Shown one piece after another: positions 24,301 through 36,900 of a DNA stretch of 64,000 nt. Position 1 is the first letter of the stretch, and every line of letters begins with the position of its first letter. Under the pieces are notes generated by a model. It worked only from the letters and a program-made list of their open reading frames with translations. It did no database searches and was not told where the DNA came from. Origin of the DNA: Owenia fusiformis (taxonomy: Eukaryota > Annelida > Polychaeta > Sabellida > Oweniidae); the NCBI GenBank assembly GCA_903813345.2, contig CAIIXF020000002.1, positions 3,512,001 to 3,576,000 on the forward strand, read 5' to 3'. The position numbers and the translations under genes were made by a program.

Positions 24301-25016
24301 GTGTTTTATGATTATTGAATCTTACAAAACATAACAGGACGCGATAAGATCTTATTGTTATGAAGACCTAAGGTTCATTTGATTGAAGAAACACAATATA
24401 TATAGAAGATTTAGATGAGATGACATGTTGGCAATAATCTCATCAGATTTTACATATGAAATGGGCGCCTTGGTACTCAAATACACCTATTTGATAAGAT
24501 TTGACACAAATGGTCTTGGTATACAGAATTGTGTCAAACATATTCAATCATGCATTCGACTTATATCATATTTATTTTGATTGAGCTTGATTAAGTTCTA
24601 CAAATCCTTTACGGAACAACCTCCCTAGAATTGATTTTTTACGTTGCAATGAACGTAAACCGGGAAACAAGTAGAGCAATATGACATCACATCCTGAGAA
24701 AAACCTGCATGCGACTTCCAGTTCGCGGTTTACGTTGTAAAAAGTAGTCTTGCTTAACCTCCCTAGTAAGTTACGATAGAATCGTTGACTCAAGTTCGTA
24801 TTCACTGAATGTCAAGTCATGAGTCAGCCTAAATTTTATAAAAAATGTTCAATTTTGATTTGAAGATTTTCCATTCAGGAACATTTAAATGATTAATGCT
24901 GCAAAATCTCAAGATGAACATACACTTACTTTGTCTATAATTGCATTAAAATTAGTCTTGAATCTTTGTAAATTTTGTATTCTATGCCGACTAAACTTTT
25001 CAAGATTTTCCGCCAT
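15339..25016 (-). CDS. Giant disordered protein with N-terminal Scm3/HJURP-like domain (candidate CENP-A chaperone)
   Basis: Six exons on the minus strand join in phase: 25016-24930, 23903-23837, 22717-22677, 21553-21442, 21075-20917 and 20434-15339, giving 1853 residues. The ATG at 25016 sits in TGTCATGGCGG and opens MAENLEKFSRHRIQNLQRFK. Exons 1-2 form a charged helix RFKTNFNAIIDKYDQAF followed by acidic PESDIVDLENLIIEKDMD. This resembles the HJURP block RF-x6-[LI]I-[ED]-KY-[ND]-Q-x-F and the acidic hydrophobic segment after it in Scm3 proteins, which bind the centromeric histone CENP-A/H4. The rest is Asn-, Ser-, Pro- and Lys-rich, with several internal repeats and no recognised globular domain. 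The C-terminus ends with a cysteine knuckle C-x5-C-x4-C-x2-C (CNGPGMCSKSFCFDC). The gene structure is well supported. The chaperone assignment rests on a short motif and is inference; another coiled, acidic chromatin protein is possible. Confidence 0.7.
16073..16252 (-). repeat. In-frame coding minisatellite (DNIEN / NDDDN repeats)
   Basis: Within the large exon, units based on ATTGAAAATGACAAC encode alternating DNIEN and DNDDDN peptides, about ten copies. This gives a highly acidic, asparagine-rich block. The copies are nearly identical at the DNA level, suggesting recent expansion. Histone chaperones often carry acidic tracts, so the repeat could be functional, but that is inference. Confidence 0.8.
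21690..22160. repeat. Diverged tandem repeat in an intron (GACCTTGA...GTCATTGAAGGTCAAA)
   Basis: Four or more diverged copies of a unit containing TTTTGACCTTGAGAATGTCATTGAAGGTCAAAT, AACTTCTGA and TAGATGATTCTGAAAAAAAT. Some copies are partly deleted. It lies in the intron between exons 3 and 4 of the candidate CENP-A chaperone gene. Confidence 0.7.
22205..22300. repeat. Copy of the TATGTCACCAC / GTTACAGAC dispersed repeat family
   Basis: The stretch reads from TTGTTACAGACGCTAACTGT to ATGGAGACCATGACAATATG and ends with the hairpin GTCACCACTATTTGGTGGTGAC. Related copies occur at 44005-44120 and, reversed, at 51530-51640. Partial copies lie near 13495 and 36735. Non-coding. Confidence 0.6.
22924..23092. 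mobile_element. hAT-like MITE, copy 1 (CATCCTC...GGAGGATG)
   Basis: The ends are CATCCTCTGATCACAGGGCT and CCTAGGAGGATG. The element is flanked by the 8-bp direct repeat TTGGGGAG at 22915-22922 and 23093-23100. The same family occurs at 44238-44485 and 60997-61094, each with its own 8-bp duplication. CA...TG ends and 8-bp duplications fit the hAT superfamily. It lies in an intron of the candidate chaperone gene, 3' of exon 2. Confidence 0.9.
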
Positions 25017-25319
25017 GACACTTGTTGTTTTAGGTATTACTCCACTAAATGTAATATATAAAAAATATAAAACCTCCTCCCTCGTTCCCAGTTCATCCCA
25101 GTGACCAATGAGAAGGGAGATTTTCCAGACTAATACCTTTATACCAATAGTTCTGGAAGAATGATGTTTCCTATATGATCCAGATCTTTTTGTGTTGTTG
25201 TGTCTTACTAATTAAGTGGGGGGGGGGTAGTTGTTAGAGGTAGACAGTATTTTAATTGTACATACTGCCATTTTAGATTTTTAGCTTGGATGACTTCCAA
25301 AACTAAACTAATTGTGTTG

Positions 25320-26465
25320 CTCTATGAAGAGCTTTAATTAGTATAATGATAGATGTAGATGTAGATAATGCTCACTGGACATGGGTTTAGAGAATCAGCT
25401 ATGGTAGTGGTACAACTGGCTTGATAGATGTCTGTCTATTTCATTCTTGAACTGGTTGATACTTTCCACATCAATGGCAGACTGGGGTAAACTGTTCCAG
25501 GTATTAACAATTCTGTTGCCAAGGACATTTTTTCTCACATCAAGTCTGCTGTATCTATGATTTAATTTTTCTGTGTTTCCTCTTGTCCTGGTATTATCTG
25601 ATTTCTGGGCGATGTCACTGATTTGTATTCGGTCGTAACCTTTGAGATCACCCCTTATTCTTCTATACAGTAAAGAGGGGAGTTTTAGTTGTCTCATTCT
25701 ATCTTCATAGCTTAAATCTTTCAATGGTGGTACTAGTTTTGTTGCTCTTCTTTGTACTCTTTCAATTTTGTCAATATCCATATAGGTGCGGGGGATCCAG
25801 ACACTGTTTCCATATTCAAGGTGAGGCCAGACTATGGATTTATATAGGAGTGGTAAGGCGGTTCTATCAAGATGGGAGAAAGTTATTTTTATTGTCCAAA
25901 GAATACTGTTGGCTTTGGATACTTGTTTATCGACATGTTGGTGGAACTTGAGTTTGCAGTCAATATTGATTCCAAGGTCCTTTTCCAATGTTGTTTGCTC
26001 CAAAGTTTTGTTGTTCATGGTGAAGTTTTGTTTCTCATTGTTGGTACCTAGATGCATCACCTTACATTTATCTGTATTGAAAGGGAGTTGCCATTCTTTT
26101 GACCAATTTGTTAAACTGTCCAGATCTGTTTGTAACTGTTCTTTATCTTCTTGGTCTTTAACTTTACCATACAGTTTGGCGTCATCTGCATACATAAGAA
26201 GCTTGTTCCGTGTGGCATCTGGGAGGTCATTAATAAACATTGCAAATAGGGATGGTCCAAGGCAGGTCCCTTGAGGGATACCTGAGAGAACAGGGGTCCA
26301 CTCAGATGTCGTTCCATTCACTGATACTCTCTGGAGTCTATTAGTTAGAAAATATCTGATCCAGACAAGTACAGAGCCCGATATTCCATAAGATTTCAAT
26401 TTTATGAGCAGACATTCATGCGGGACACTGTCGAACGCTCTGCTAATGTCAAATGCAAGAAAAGA
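25320..26465 (-). mobile_element. 5'-truncated CR1/Rex-like LINE reverse transcriptase
   Basis: The minus-strand frame ending at 25395 encodes the C-terminal part of a reverse transcriptase and continues upstream of 26399 to about 26465 with DISRAFDSVPHECLL. Motifs in order are SRAFDSV, SGIPQGTCLGPSLF, the catalytic YADDAKLY, LEKDLGINID and LYKSIVWPHLEYGNSVWIP, then VQRRATKLV and RRIRGDLKGY. This set is typical of the CR1/L2/Rex1 group. The frame is intact over about 357 codons but lacks the N-terminal endonuclease. The 3' end is a short UTR with ATCTACATCTACATC-type repeats near 25350. It lies between the divergent chaperone-candidate and ETFDH genes. Confidence 0.88.
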
Positions 26466-26821
26466 TATTTAATTTTTCATGATTATATAACATTGCTTCT
26501 ATGGGGGATCTACTTGACCAATGAGGGTGAGTTTTTAAGTGAAAGGTATACTACATGTACTCTGCCTTGGACTGCGTTACATGAATACTTCAAAATGAAC
26601 TCTTCCTTTTTGTTATATTTTCTTTCATGGTTTTCTTAGTGTTTTTATGAAATATAACATGCTTCGTCACAGCGGACAAATCTTTCAATACCAGCCTGTG
26701 TTAGAAAAAAATAACAAAGAGACAGGGACTATGAATAAAACATATGAGATGGCGACTCCAAAACTTAAATACAGGATTGCATAACTACATACTTTAAAGT
26801 CTACATTCAATTACACAATAA

Positions 26822-27245
26822 GTGGTAGTGCTAGAGCAATATCAGTGGTAGAACAATTGCCCGGCAAGCGAGGGGTCATAGGTTTGATTCGCACTGAGGT
26901 TGACTGACTTTTTCACACATCATGAATAGAATGATTGACAACCTGGAAAGACAGGTAACTTATATGGGGTCCAGCAGGAAACTGGGCATGTGAGACATGG
27001 CTGCAATGCTATATGCAATGATGATGTGGAAAAGCCAGTCGGTCCGGCTTGGTATAAAAAACCTCCTTCCTCATACACACCTACCCATGTACGTGGGGCA
27101 TGACACAGTCTTTGAAGGGTTAAATTTAGTTTATTAAATCTTAGTTTATGATGAATTATAGATGCATTTGTAACGACCCTTGACAGTAAGTTGCTACTAC
27201 ATCCGTCCCAGCTTGGTTCGATTCCCACTCGAGACACTGAATTTA
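26822..27245. repeat. tRNA-derived SINE-like sequence (tentative)
   Basis: On the plus strand, AGTGGTAGAACAATTGCCCGGCAAGCGAGGGG followed by GGTTTGATTCGC resembles a tRNA anticodon arm and B box (about 26843-26893). On the minus strand, around 27235-27210, GAGTGGGAATCGAACC is the complement of another GGTTCGATTCCCACTC B box. No complete cloverleaf was drawn, so these are treated as SINE remnants and not as tRNA genes. Confidence 0.35.
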
Positions 27246-27920
27246 GCACACTTTCTTTCAAAATCTTTATCTTTCAATTTCTTTATTTGATCTTCATAGT
27301 ATTTCCAATGGATTTTAAGTACCTGATATTTCATTTGACACCAAAACAGCTCAAACAGATCATATCAGAGTTGACACTAGATAATGAAAAAATATATTTG
27401 ATCTATTAATTTATACATTTCAAGTTTTTAGCAATACCACTGAAAGATGGCATTGTTGTTTGCATCAATTATCCATTCATTTTTGATTTGATTTTCAACC
27501 ATGCGCCATCTTTTAATCCAAGAGATATATAAAACATACACTTTGTGAAAAGTGGTAATTCACTTCTTTTGATCTCTGAACTTCGAATGCTGTTTTCTAT
27601 GCAAGTAAATATTTTTTCACTTCAGTATTGACCCAAATTAAAGTTTTTATCATATTTGATTGAGTGTGTGAGTAACATGTCTTTTTCCTTCAAAAATAAG
27701 CGCATTGCCTGTTTAATAGTGAATTAAGACATAAATAAGACAGTGGATAAATTATTACATAGATTATTTGTACCAGTTTTTACTAGTTCTTGCATCGTGT
27801 CCATATTAATTTCGAAAATTGTCCCCTTGCTTTTAAAGGCATTTCGAGTTTTTATTTGGCGGTGTGATACCATTTTAGAAAAGGGTGTCGCAATACTTAC
27901 TCACTTTCGACAAATAGGTC

Positions 27921-30900
27921 ATGGCGACTTTGATCCAGAAGTTTTCTGCTCTCGCTTCAAGTAAGTTTTTCTGCAGTTATACTATGTTTATTGACTTAAT
28001 TGTAACCAAATAATGTAGAGTAGTTATTGTTTCAAAATAAGATTCAAGAAATAGCCTTAGCTGTTTCGTCATATGTGAAATTTTGAAGAAAATACATAAA
28101 ACCAAAATGTTACGAAATTTAATTTTTTTTTCCAAAATCACCTCAAATATTTTTACGTGCATTTTTACATGGAATTTATTTACCTTGTCAATTAAATTGG
28201 TATAGAACAGCATTAGTCCACCTACTGGCGTCATTGGATTATCTTATCGTATCCTACCGACCACTTTAGATTGTGGTTGTACGCCCGTACTATTAGTAAG
28301 CCTGTCTTTCTACAATGTCGGAGAATGAACTACGCATTGCACTATTAAATGACCTACCTCGATACATTCCAGAGTGTTTTAGAATTCTTTTTATGTTGTA
28401 AGATCGCCAATTGTATGGGTTTATCGGCAGAACGAAAAGATTTTAGTTTTTACATTGGAAATATATCAGCAATTTTCAAAATGTCGGAAGCGGAATTCCC
28501 CAGGGATTTCCCTTATGACTGGTGCATGCCGGGAACTGAATGGAGGAATTTTACGGTTGAAATAAGTTAAATATTACAGCCAGTTACTAATATCAGACAA
28601 TATTAATAGCGACATTTCGTCCAGTTTTCGAATATCGCCATTTTTGTTGGAGCCGTTTATTTTAATTTTAGACAAAATCATGCAATATCTCATCAAGAAT
28701 TGGCTAGAAACTCAAGTAAATCAATCTACTCTGAAAAAAAGTTATTTGTTGGTCTGACACCAGGAAAGCACTGGAACCGATAGTAGAATATTGTAATTGA
28801 GCTGACTGAAATACACCCCCCCCCCCCAGTCTCTGTATTCCAAGAAAAAAGAGTGACCTGACACATATCTATTTTAAATCAGTCTTTTGCATTGATGCCA
28901 GCGATGAATCAATATTACTTAAAAGCTTTAAATAGGCAGACTAAGGCTTCTATCCCTTCTATTAGAAGCACTTGCTGGCATGTGCTGCATATGAAAAATG
29001 AATGATTGGATGTTCATATTATTTTCAGTGTTCATTTATTTAGGGGGTTGTTATTTTCATTTGTAATATATATCCATAATTCAGGTTTGGCAAATGCAGT
29101 CTTTAAGAAGAGTTTAGCCAAGACTATATGGTGTCTGTGTGAGATATGTAACTTATATGAAAATGAAATTATCTATCTATTCCAGGTGGGCGTAGCATCT
29201 ACTGTGCGAGATGCATGTCGACAAAGGCAAAAATTACAACTCATTATAGTGTCATACCCAGAGAAACAGACCCAAGATGGAAAGGTGAGCCAATTGTATT
29301 CAATTTGTATTTGAATACAATAAAACAATATACAATAAATACATACATTGAATACAATTTGTATTTGAATACAATAAAACAATATACAATAAATACATAT
29401 ATTGAATACAATTTGTATTTGAATACAATAACAGTGTGGAATCACAATATAGAATGTAGGGTAAGGGGATATATAATTGATAGGGTTGATCATAGGGATA
29501 GTGATAAGGATCAGGCGTGTAGCCAGCTTTTGCCAAGGGAGTTCACTTTTTAAAAAATTTCAGGGGAAGTTGACATATGTTTATTTTGGCCCAAAAATGG
29601 ACAAACCACTTGAAAAGTGCTCAGAATGGTGAAAAACTACATGATTTCGAAAGAATTTTTGGCCCAACCCTCCTCCCCCTGGCTACGGGTCTCAGCGAGT
29701 GCAAAGCTAATGTTGAAAACATGATTGCCACAATTGCAATCAATGATTGCCAATAGCAACATGTTTTTCTGAGTTCATTGCTAAAGGCAAAAATGATTTC
29801 TATTGGCAATTAGCAGCTGTGGGTTTCAAACCTTGTCATAACATAATGGGATATTAATTGAAAACAAGAGTCATATAGACTCCGGAAAATCAAATGCAGT
29901 GAACAATGGGAGATGCAGGGTTCTCACTAGGCTTTTGGACTCCGGAGATTCTCCGGAGTCTATACGTGTTTTTTCCGAAATCTAACTTTATAGGCCTATT
30001 GACTTTTACATCGGCTTTTCCGGAGTCTAAAGTGTTTTTTCTGGAGTCTTATTTTACATTTTTTTAGAAATGTCTATTATGATGAAGATAGGAAGATAAT
30101 CTTAAATAGGATTTTGAAAAGTATACTACTGTAATTGGATATCACTGATCTCACATGGGGGAGTAATAGTTGCGATACTGCTAAAAATCTGGGGTCTAAA
30201 AATTTCCTGGTGAGAACCCTGGGAGATGGTTGAAGAATTCTTGAACTCTCCGTGCTACAATCATAATTTCCATTATTTCTACCTGTTGTTTATGAAACCT
30301 GTTAAGCTAAGGTTAAACATCTTATCTATCTCTTATCTTGATTTATATATATTATGAATTATATCTTATCCCATAGTTGAGGTCAAATCTGTATGATAGC
30401 ATATAGATATATTTATGATACAGTATTTTGCAAATGTGTGGAAAAGGGATATCTGTAGAATACGAAGAATATTCCACATATATCACCACGGATTTGAAAA
30501 CTCTCACCAAAGTGATGCATTACATGGTGATATCATAACGTCTTGTGTAGGAACAATGTCTAATACCCCCTCCCCCATCATTCAGGAAAAATCTTCACAT
30601 TCCAAGACCTCAAGACCATTGGAAAGTCTTTTAAAGGGTGAATCAGATCTAGCGAGCAAGGTTAACAAATACTTGTTTCAAGTTTAGAACATTTTTGACT
30701 CACCTTATTTCTCGTCTTGTCTATTTTCTAAAAAACCCAAAGTACATAAAGATTTTTACAATAAGGTATTATTTTTCTATCTTTATGGTTACCTTTTTTG
30801 TTATTTGAAGAAAGCAGCCACCTGGAGAAATTTTTAAGACTTGCAAAATTGCACCCAGTTAAAGAAATTTGGGGAGAACACTGTATTTAATACATTCAAT

Positions 30901-33900
30901 TGAATCTTAACATTGCAACCATTGTACAGAACTTTGTTACGTTTACAGATATTGAGATGGAAAGATACGCAGATGAAGCCGATGTTGTGATAGTTGGTGG
31001 GGGTCCATCTGGTCTCTCAGCCGCATGTCGTCTCAAACAATTAGCCAACGAACAGGGCAAGGAAGTCAGAGTTTGCCTGGTAGAAAAGGCTGCAGAAATA
31101 GGAGGACATATACTCTCAGGAGCCTGTATAGAACCAAGAGCCCTCAATGAGCTGTTTCCTGATTGGAAAGAAATGGGGGTACGTGCCATTATATTACAAA
31201 TCAGAGCTTTATAATCATTGAGTTTGTATCTAGCTATAAAGTCAACTTATAAAGGCAAATTCTGAGGTGTTTGTAGTTTAAAAAGAAATGTTTCAAAAGC
31301 TCTTCAATACAATGTAAAAAAGACAAGCTCGATCAAAGTGAAAAAATCCAATGTATTCTAATTGAGAAATATGATAAAGATTCAAACATTGTCAGGCTTT
31401 GATATGCTATTCAAGGCAATGAATACTTTGTACAGTAAAAACACCTGGATTCACAAAAAAGTGTTTACTGACAGTCTGAAGGTAGATGTTCACAACAGAG
31501 AGGGGATTTCAAACAGGAGTCAATTTAGAATGTGTCTTGAAGTGGTGTTCACTAAGCACAGGTCTTCACTTGAGAAAAGTGTTCACAAGAGAGAGGTTCT
31601 TATAATTTCTTTTTTTTCAGGCTCCACTCAAAACTGAAGTAACTCAGGACAAGTTCAGTATATTAACACAAAACAAAGCAATACCAGTGCCAATCAGCAT
31701 GATTCCAGGTAAAATTGACGTTTGGTTAATTTTGTGACTTGGTAATTCATTGTTTGAAAAGCCACTTTGAGCAGGAACCAATTTTTGAATCTAGAATCTA
31801 GAACCTAGTTTAATTTCAGTCTCTTTGCATATATAATTTCATGTTATTTTGCCAGGATTTAAAATAATGTACAGTATTGAACATCAGTGGACTTAAAACC
31901 TATTTTCGCTATGTTTTTCAGCATTCCCCATGGCTAACCATGGCAACTATATAGTACGATTAGGCAATTTTGTACGCTGGCTTGGGGAGCAGGCTGAAGC
32001 TCTAGGAGTGGAAATATTTCCAGGATTTGCTGCCAGTGAGGTATAACACAATTACAATTACAGCAAAAGTGCTTCAAAAACACAGAAGTCAGACATTAGT
32101 AAAGAAAAAATTATCTCACAGTGCAATTACTACATTCTTGTTATGACTTATCTAATTGAAACATGAAATATTTATTCAAACATGAAATATTTATTTTCAT
32201 TATGAACTCCTGATTGGTTATTTCATGTTCATTCCTGATTGGTCAATTCAGGGTAACATGTTTCTGAAATACTGAACTACTTTTTCTGTTTTCCTCATTT
32301 TAACAACTTTAACAACAAAATGAATCAAAATACAAATTAATGTCAATATTTCATGGTTTTTCTCAATTATATATGGCTTTTCAAGTAGGTGTTAGTTTCA
32401 AAATCCTGATGAGGTGCAGTGCTGACACATGCCTCGATGCTGCTGGGAGTTATTTGATACATGTATATGACTGTGATATGATGTGCTTACAGGTACTATA
32501 CCATGAAGATGGCAGTGTAAAAGGAGTAGCTACCAATGATGTTGGTATACACAAGGATGGGGCTCCTAAGGTAATTATAGAGTTCCATGCAATGACTGAA
32601 CCTAGGTTTGCAATAGACCCTAATGGTCCCCCTCCACCATCTAATTCCATTTGCTTTTAAGTTTTGACAAAATATGACTGAATTTTCATATTTGTGAACA
32701 TTTGAACAATCTGCCCAATTTCCTACTGAAATAGTTTTCTTCTACAAAACCGTTCTAAATTAAAAACTTTTTTTTCAAAGTGTTTGATTGTAAAATTATA
32801 TGATTTTATATTCAGTCTGTTGATACCATATATTCCAGGACACAATCGAAAGAGGAATGGATATATAGATATGATTTTATATTCAGTATGTTGATACCAT
32901 ACATTCCAGGACACATTCGAAAGAGGAATGGAACTCCACGCAAAAGTAACAATATTCTCTGAAGGTTGCCATGGACATTTAGCTAAACCTCTTATTAAGA
33001 AATTTGACCTTCGAGCAGGAAAAGAGCCTCAAACTTACGGTATAGGGATGAAGGAATTATGGGAAATTGATCCGGCGAAACACGAACCAGGGAAAATTCT
33101 ACACACAGTTGGCTGGCCATTTGTAAGTTTGCTTTGAAGTTTTAAATCGTGTGCTGGTAAGTTTACCCACAAACTGTCATTTTCCTGGTGTATGCTGCCT
33201 AGTATTCTTGTCCACAACATTGCAAAATAATAGCCAGCGAGTGCAAATCAAGTTTAAAATGGTCCACATATACAACATGTATTACAAAGTTGATTGACTT
33301 GGAGATGGGGTAAATCCAATGATTCTTTATGGAAAAAAATTTAACACAGAATAAGGATTTATTCTGAAAATAACAATTATTATGAAATCAATTTGATTCT
33401 GAGATTGTTTTTATCGTACCTAACAAGAGGTACGATATTGTAGTCAGCTTGACGGGCGGCGGGCGGCGTCTCACTTTTCAGCTTGTCTACAGGTTTCCAG
33501 CCAAACCATTTGAAGGATTCATCTGAAATTTTCAGGGATGTTTCTACATATCAACGTCAAGAACTGATTAGTTTTTGGGCATTCTGGGTAAATGTTAAGG
33601 CTGCCATTTTAGATTTTCCGTCCTAAAATCTTGTCTATCGAGGCTTGTCTACAGGTTTCCCGCCACACCGTTCAAATTTTTACATATGTTACACAGTGAT
33701 AAGTTCTAGAGCTGATTAACTTTTCTGCGGCCATCTTGCTTTCTTGGTCAACAAGACCACAATGCTGTGTTTTAGGTACGATATTGTTCACGTCTGTGCC
33801 TTGTTATTTTCTACCTGTATTTGTGTATATTTTCAGTCTACTCAGTATATATTTTCAGCCTTTAATTTGATATATTTTCAGCCTTTCGTTTGATATATTT

Positions 33901-36900
33901 TCAGGATAAGTCAACATATGGAGGTACATTCATGTATCATCTAGATGAAGGTCCATTGGTTGTATGTGGAATGGTGGTAAGTACAATTAGCAGTTTAAAA
34001 TATAGAAAACCCTTTGAAAACCTTTGCACAAAAAATTTCCACTTAGAGTTTTACAGCATCAACCTTGGAAATCAGAACTAAATATCCCTTGTGTTTGAAA
34101 TCTTAATTTTGTTATTCGAGTGTCTGTCCAAGGCTTATATTTTTGTAAAACATTTTAGTTCTCCACATTAGCTTGCATTTTGAGCCTTTGCATTCTCCCA
34201 CTTGTCCATCTGTCTGTCGATTCGTCCATCAACAATTCTCACATCTGTCCCTGACTTGGAACCAAATTTTTAACCAGTTCTTCAGTAGTTCCAAAAGTAT
34301 GTTTTCATAATTTTTGAGTATATATTTCTGTTTACATAGGTTGGCTTAGATTACAAGAATCCCTGGATTAGTCCATTCCGTGAGTTCCAACGTTGGAAGC
34401 ATCATCCTGCCATAGAACCAATCTTCCAAGGGGGCCAAAGGCTTGGCTATGGTGCCAGAGCCCTAAACGAAGGAGGGATGCAGGTAGAAAAACAACACAT
34501 TTTTATAATTTGACATCCTTGACATGATGGACCATTGTCCTGCAAATAAAACATAATTTGTATGGGTATTTAGATATTGTACAAAACCACTATTTATTCC
34601 TTTAGTTTGCTATGTCGATTCAGATATTCTTTTACTTAATTAAAATCCTCTTCAACTGAAGTATATAATATATTTCCCATATCCTATCCATAGTATGAGG
34701 TAACTTTATAACCATTTTTTCAGTCTCTACCAAAGCTTACCTTCCCAGGGGGCTGTCTAACAGGATGTGATGCAGGATTCATGAATGTACCTAAGATCAA
34801 AGGTAATGGTATAATGTTTTCATGGTGTTAGTCTATAAACTTAAAATCTGCATGATGATAATTTAAATGTTATTTTTAAGGTTATCATTAGTAATACTTG
34901 ATAAATGGAAAATATTTTCACATTTTTATGTGAATATTTACACATTAGCCTATTGAAGTATACATTTTTCAAAGTAAAAATATTTTGAGTAAATGTTGAT
35001 ATTTTGAGGTGTTCAAGTTAAACAGGTTACTGTATCATTGAGGACATATGATTTGCTGCCACATACACAGACAAATATTTTTACTTGTTAGTTAATTTAT
35101 TTACTTTGTCTTAGGAACACATGGTGCAATGAAGAGTGGTATGGTGGCTGCTGAATCTGTCTTTGAGACCTTGATGAATGAAGATCTACAATCTCCAACA
35201 GTAGGTAAGTTGTACAGGGAGAATCAAGGTTATAAGGCAACATTATATTTTATGGTCTCAGTCTAATGTTATGGTTGCCTCGTATTTGTAATGGTATGCT
35301 ATGCTATGAAAGCCCAAATTTTCGCTGACAAAAAATGTCACTATTTTATCAATCTGGAATGTTTCATGGGCATTGAATTTCAATGTTTGAAGAAATATCC
35401 AATTGTTAAATCAAATATTCACCGTGCCTTTGATTTCACTATTATGCGAAATTATTTTGTGTTGAAATACAAACAGACTCCATTCATGTAAAATTGAAAT
35501 CAAATTTCAACCTGAAAGTATTAATTTCATATTTAGCACAATGTTATTCAGTAAGAAATAATTACCACAAACACTTTTCTGAGGCAAGTGTTCATTTTGG
35601 CAATTTTTTTAACATGGAAGTCTGCGGTAGATTAAAAAATTTGACCTTAAAAAGCATTCACACTGAGAAATGTACAGATTAGAGAGGTGTTCAGATGTGT
35701 GTGTTTCACTGTACTATAGCGTGGGCCAAAAAACAGTACCAACGTTCAAAGATGAATTAATATCATATGTTAAACCATGCCATGTATAATGATCATATAT
35801 CATTTTAAAGATTTTCCTAACAATATGACACCATCCAATTCCTATTTCAGGACTAGAACCATCTATATTAGAAGAGAAAATACGAGATTGTTGGCTGTGG
35901 GATGAACTGCATTCTGTACGTAATGTACGTCCATCATTCAACACTAGTCTAGGTATGTATGAACACAGCTAATCTCCAACAGTGCCATACAGTGTTGTTT
36001 TAGCATGAACACTGTATGGCACCATACTCTTAATGTAAACATAGAGGATATCCTATGATTTATGAGTGATATGATTTTTATCCACGAATGGATATATCAC
36101 TATCCATGAGTGGATTAAAATCATATCACGAGTAAATCATAGGATGTTCTTTTTATTCCATAGTTAAAGTCATCATCAGAATCGTCGAAAATTAAGTGAT
36201 TTAAATCAAATTTTCAAAACGATCCGGCAATATTGACACTTAGCCTCGTTTTGAGTCTGAAGTAGCAAAAATCCATAATTCATAGCATACGGCCCCGTAT
36301 GTCATGGCTAAAACACCGTAAGCTATGGTTAAGTGAAATTTTGTCAAAAATATCATATTTTACCACTGATTACAAAAATACCGTTTTTTTTTACATGTTA
36401 TCCTATGAATATCATGCTAACTATGGAATAAACTACAGTACTACATGTAGTACCTGGATTTTAGAGTGCAGATTGGGGGTGTATGTCAATCCAGCATTCA
36501 TGTGCCTTTTTGCATTATCAGTTTCATCAACAATTCAGTGAAAAATATTTATAAAGTTGCTTGATTATAAACATTTTTTTCTCAGTATTCTGATTAATTA
36601 AGTCTAGATTGAATGATATCCCTCCAACTCAATGAGTGCACATGAAGCTCTCTTTTAAGATGCAAAATCATGTCATTGGAAAAAGTACCTTATCTTCATG
36701 TATGAAAAATAGATGTATGATTTTATTATGTGCCTTCAACTCTTGTGGATGGCAATCAGTGTTTGGATGTCGATGTTTGGCAATAATTGTCTATAACAAA
36801 TGGCAGGTGGTGACATTTTGCATGTTTATGCCTTTTTTAAATTGTAATTTTTTCATTATTTCACCACAGGTTTATATGGTGGTTTGCTTTATACTGGCAC

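Noticed and set aside
26843-26915. tRNA gene candidate
   Set aside because: Has B-box-like and arm-like sequence but no complete cloverleaf was found; better read as a SINE remnant.
30900-31214. Reading the 104-codon frame at ETFDH exon 3 as a separate small protein
   Set aside because: It is exon 3 of ETFDH extended into both introns; splice borders at 30949 and 31178 fit the family exactly.
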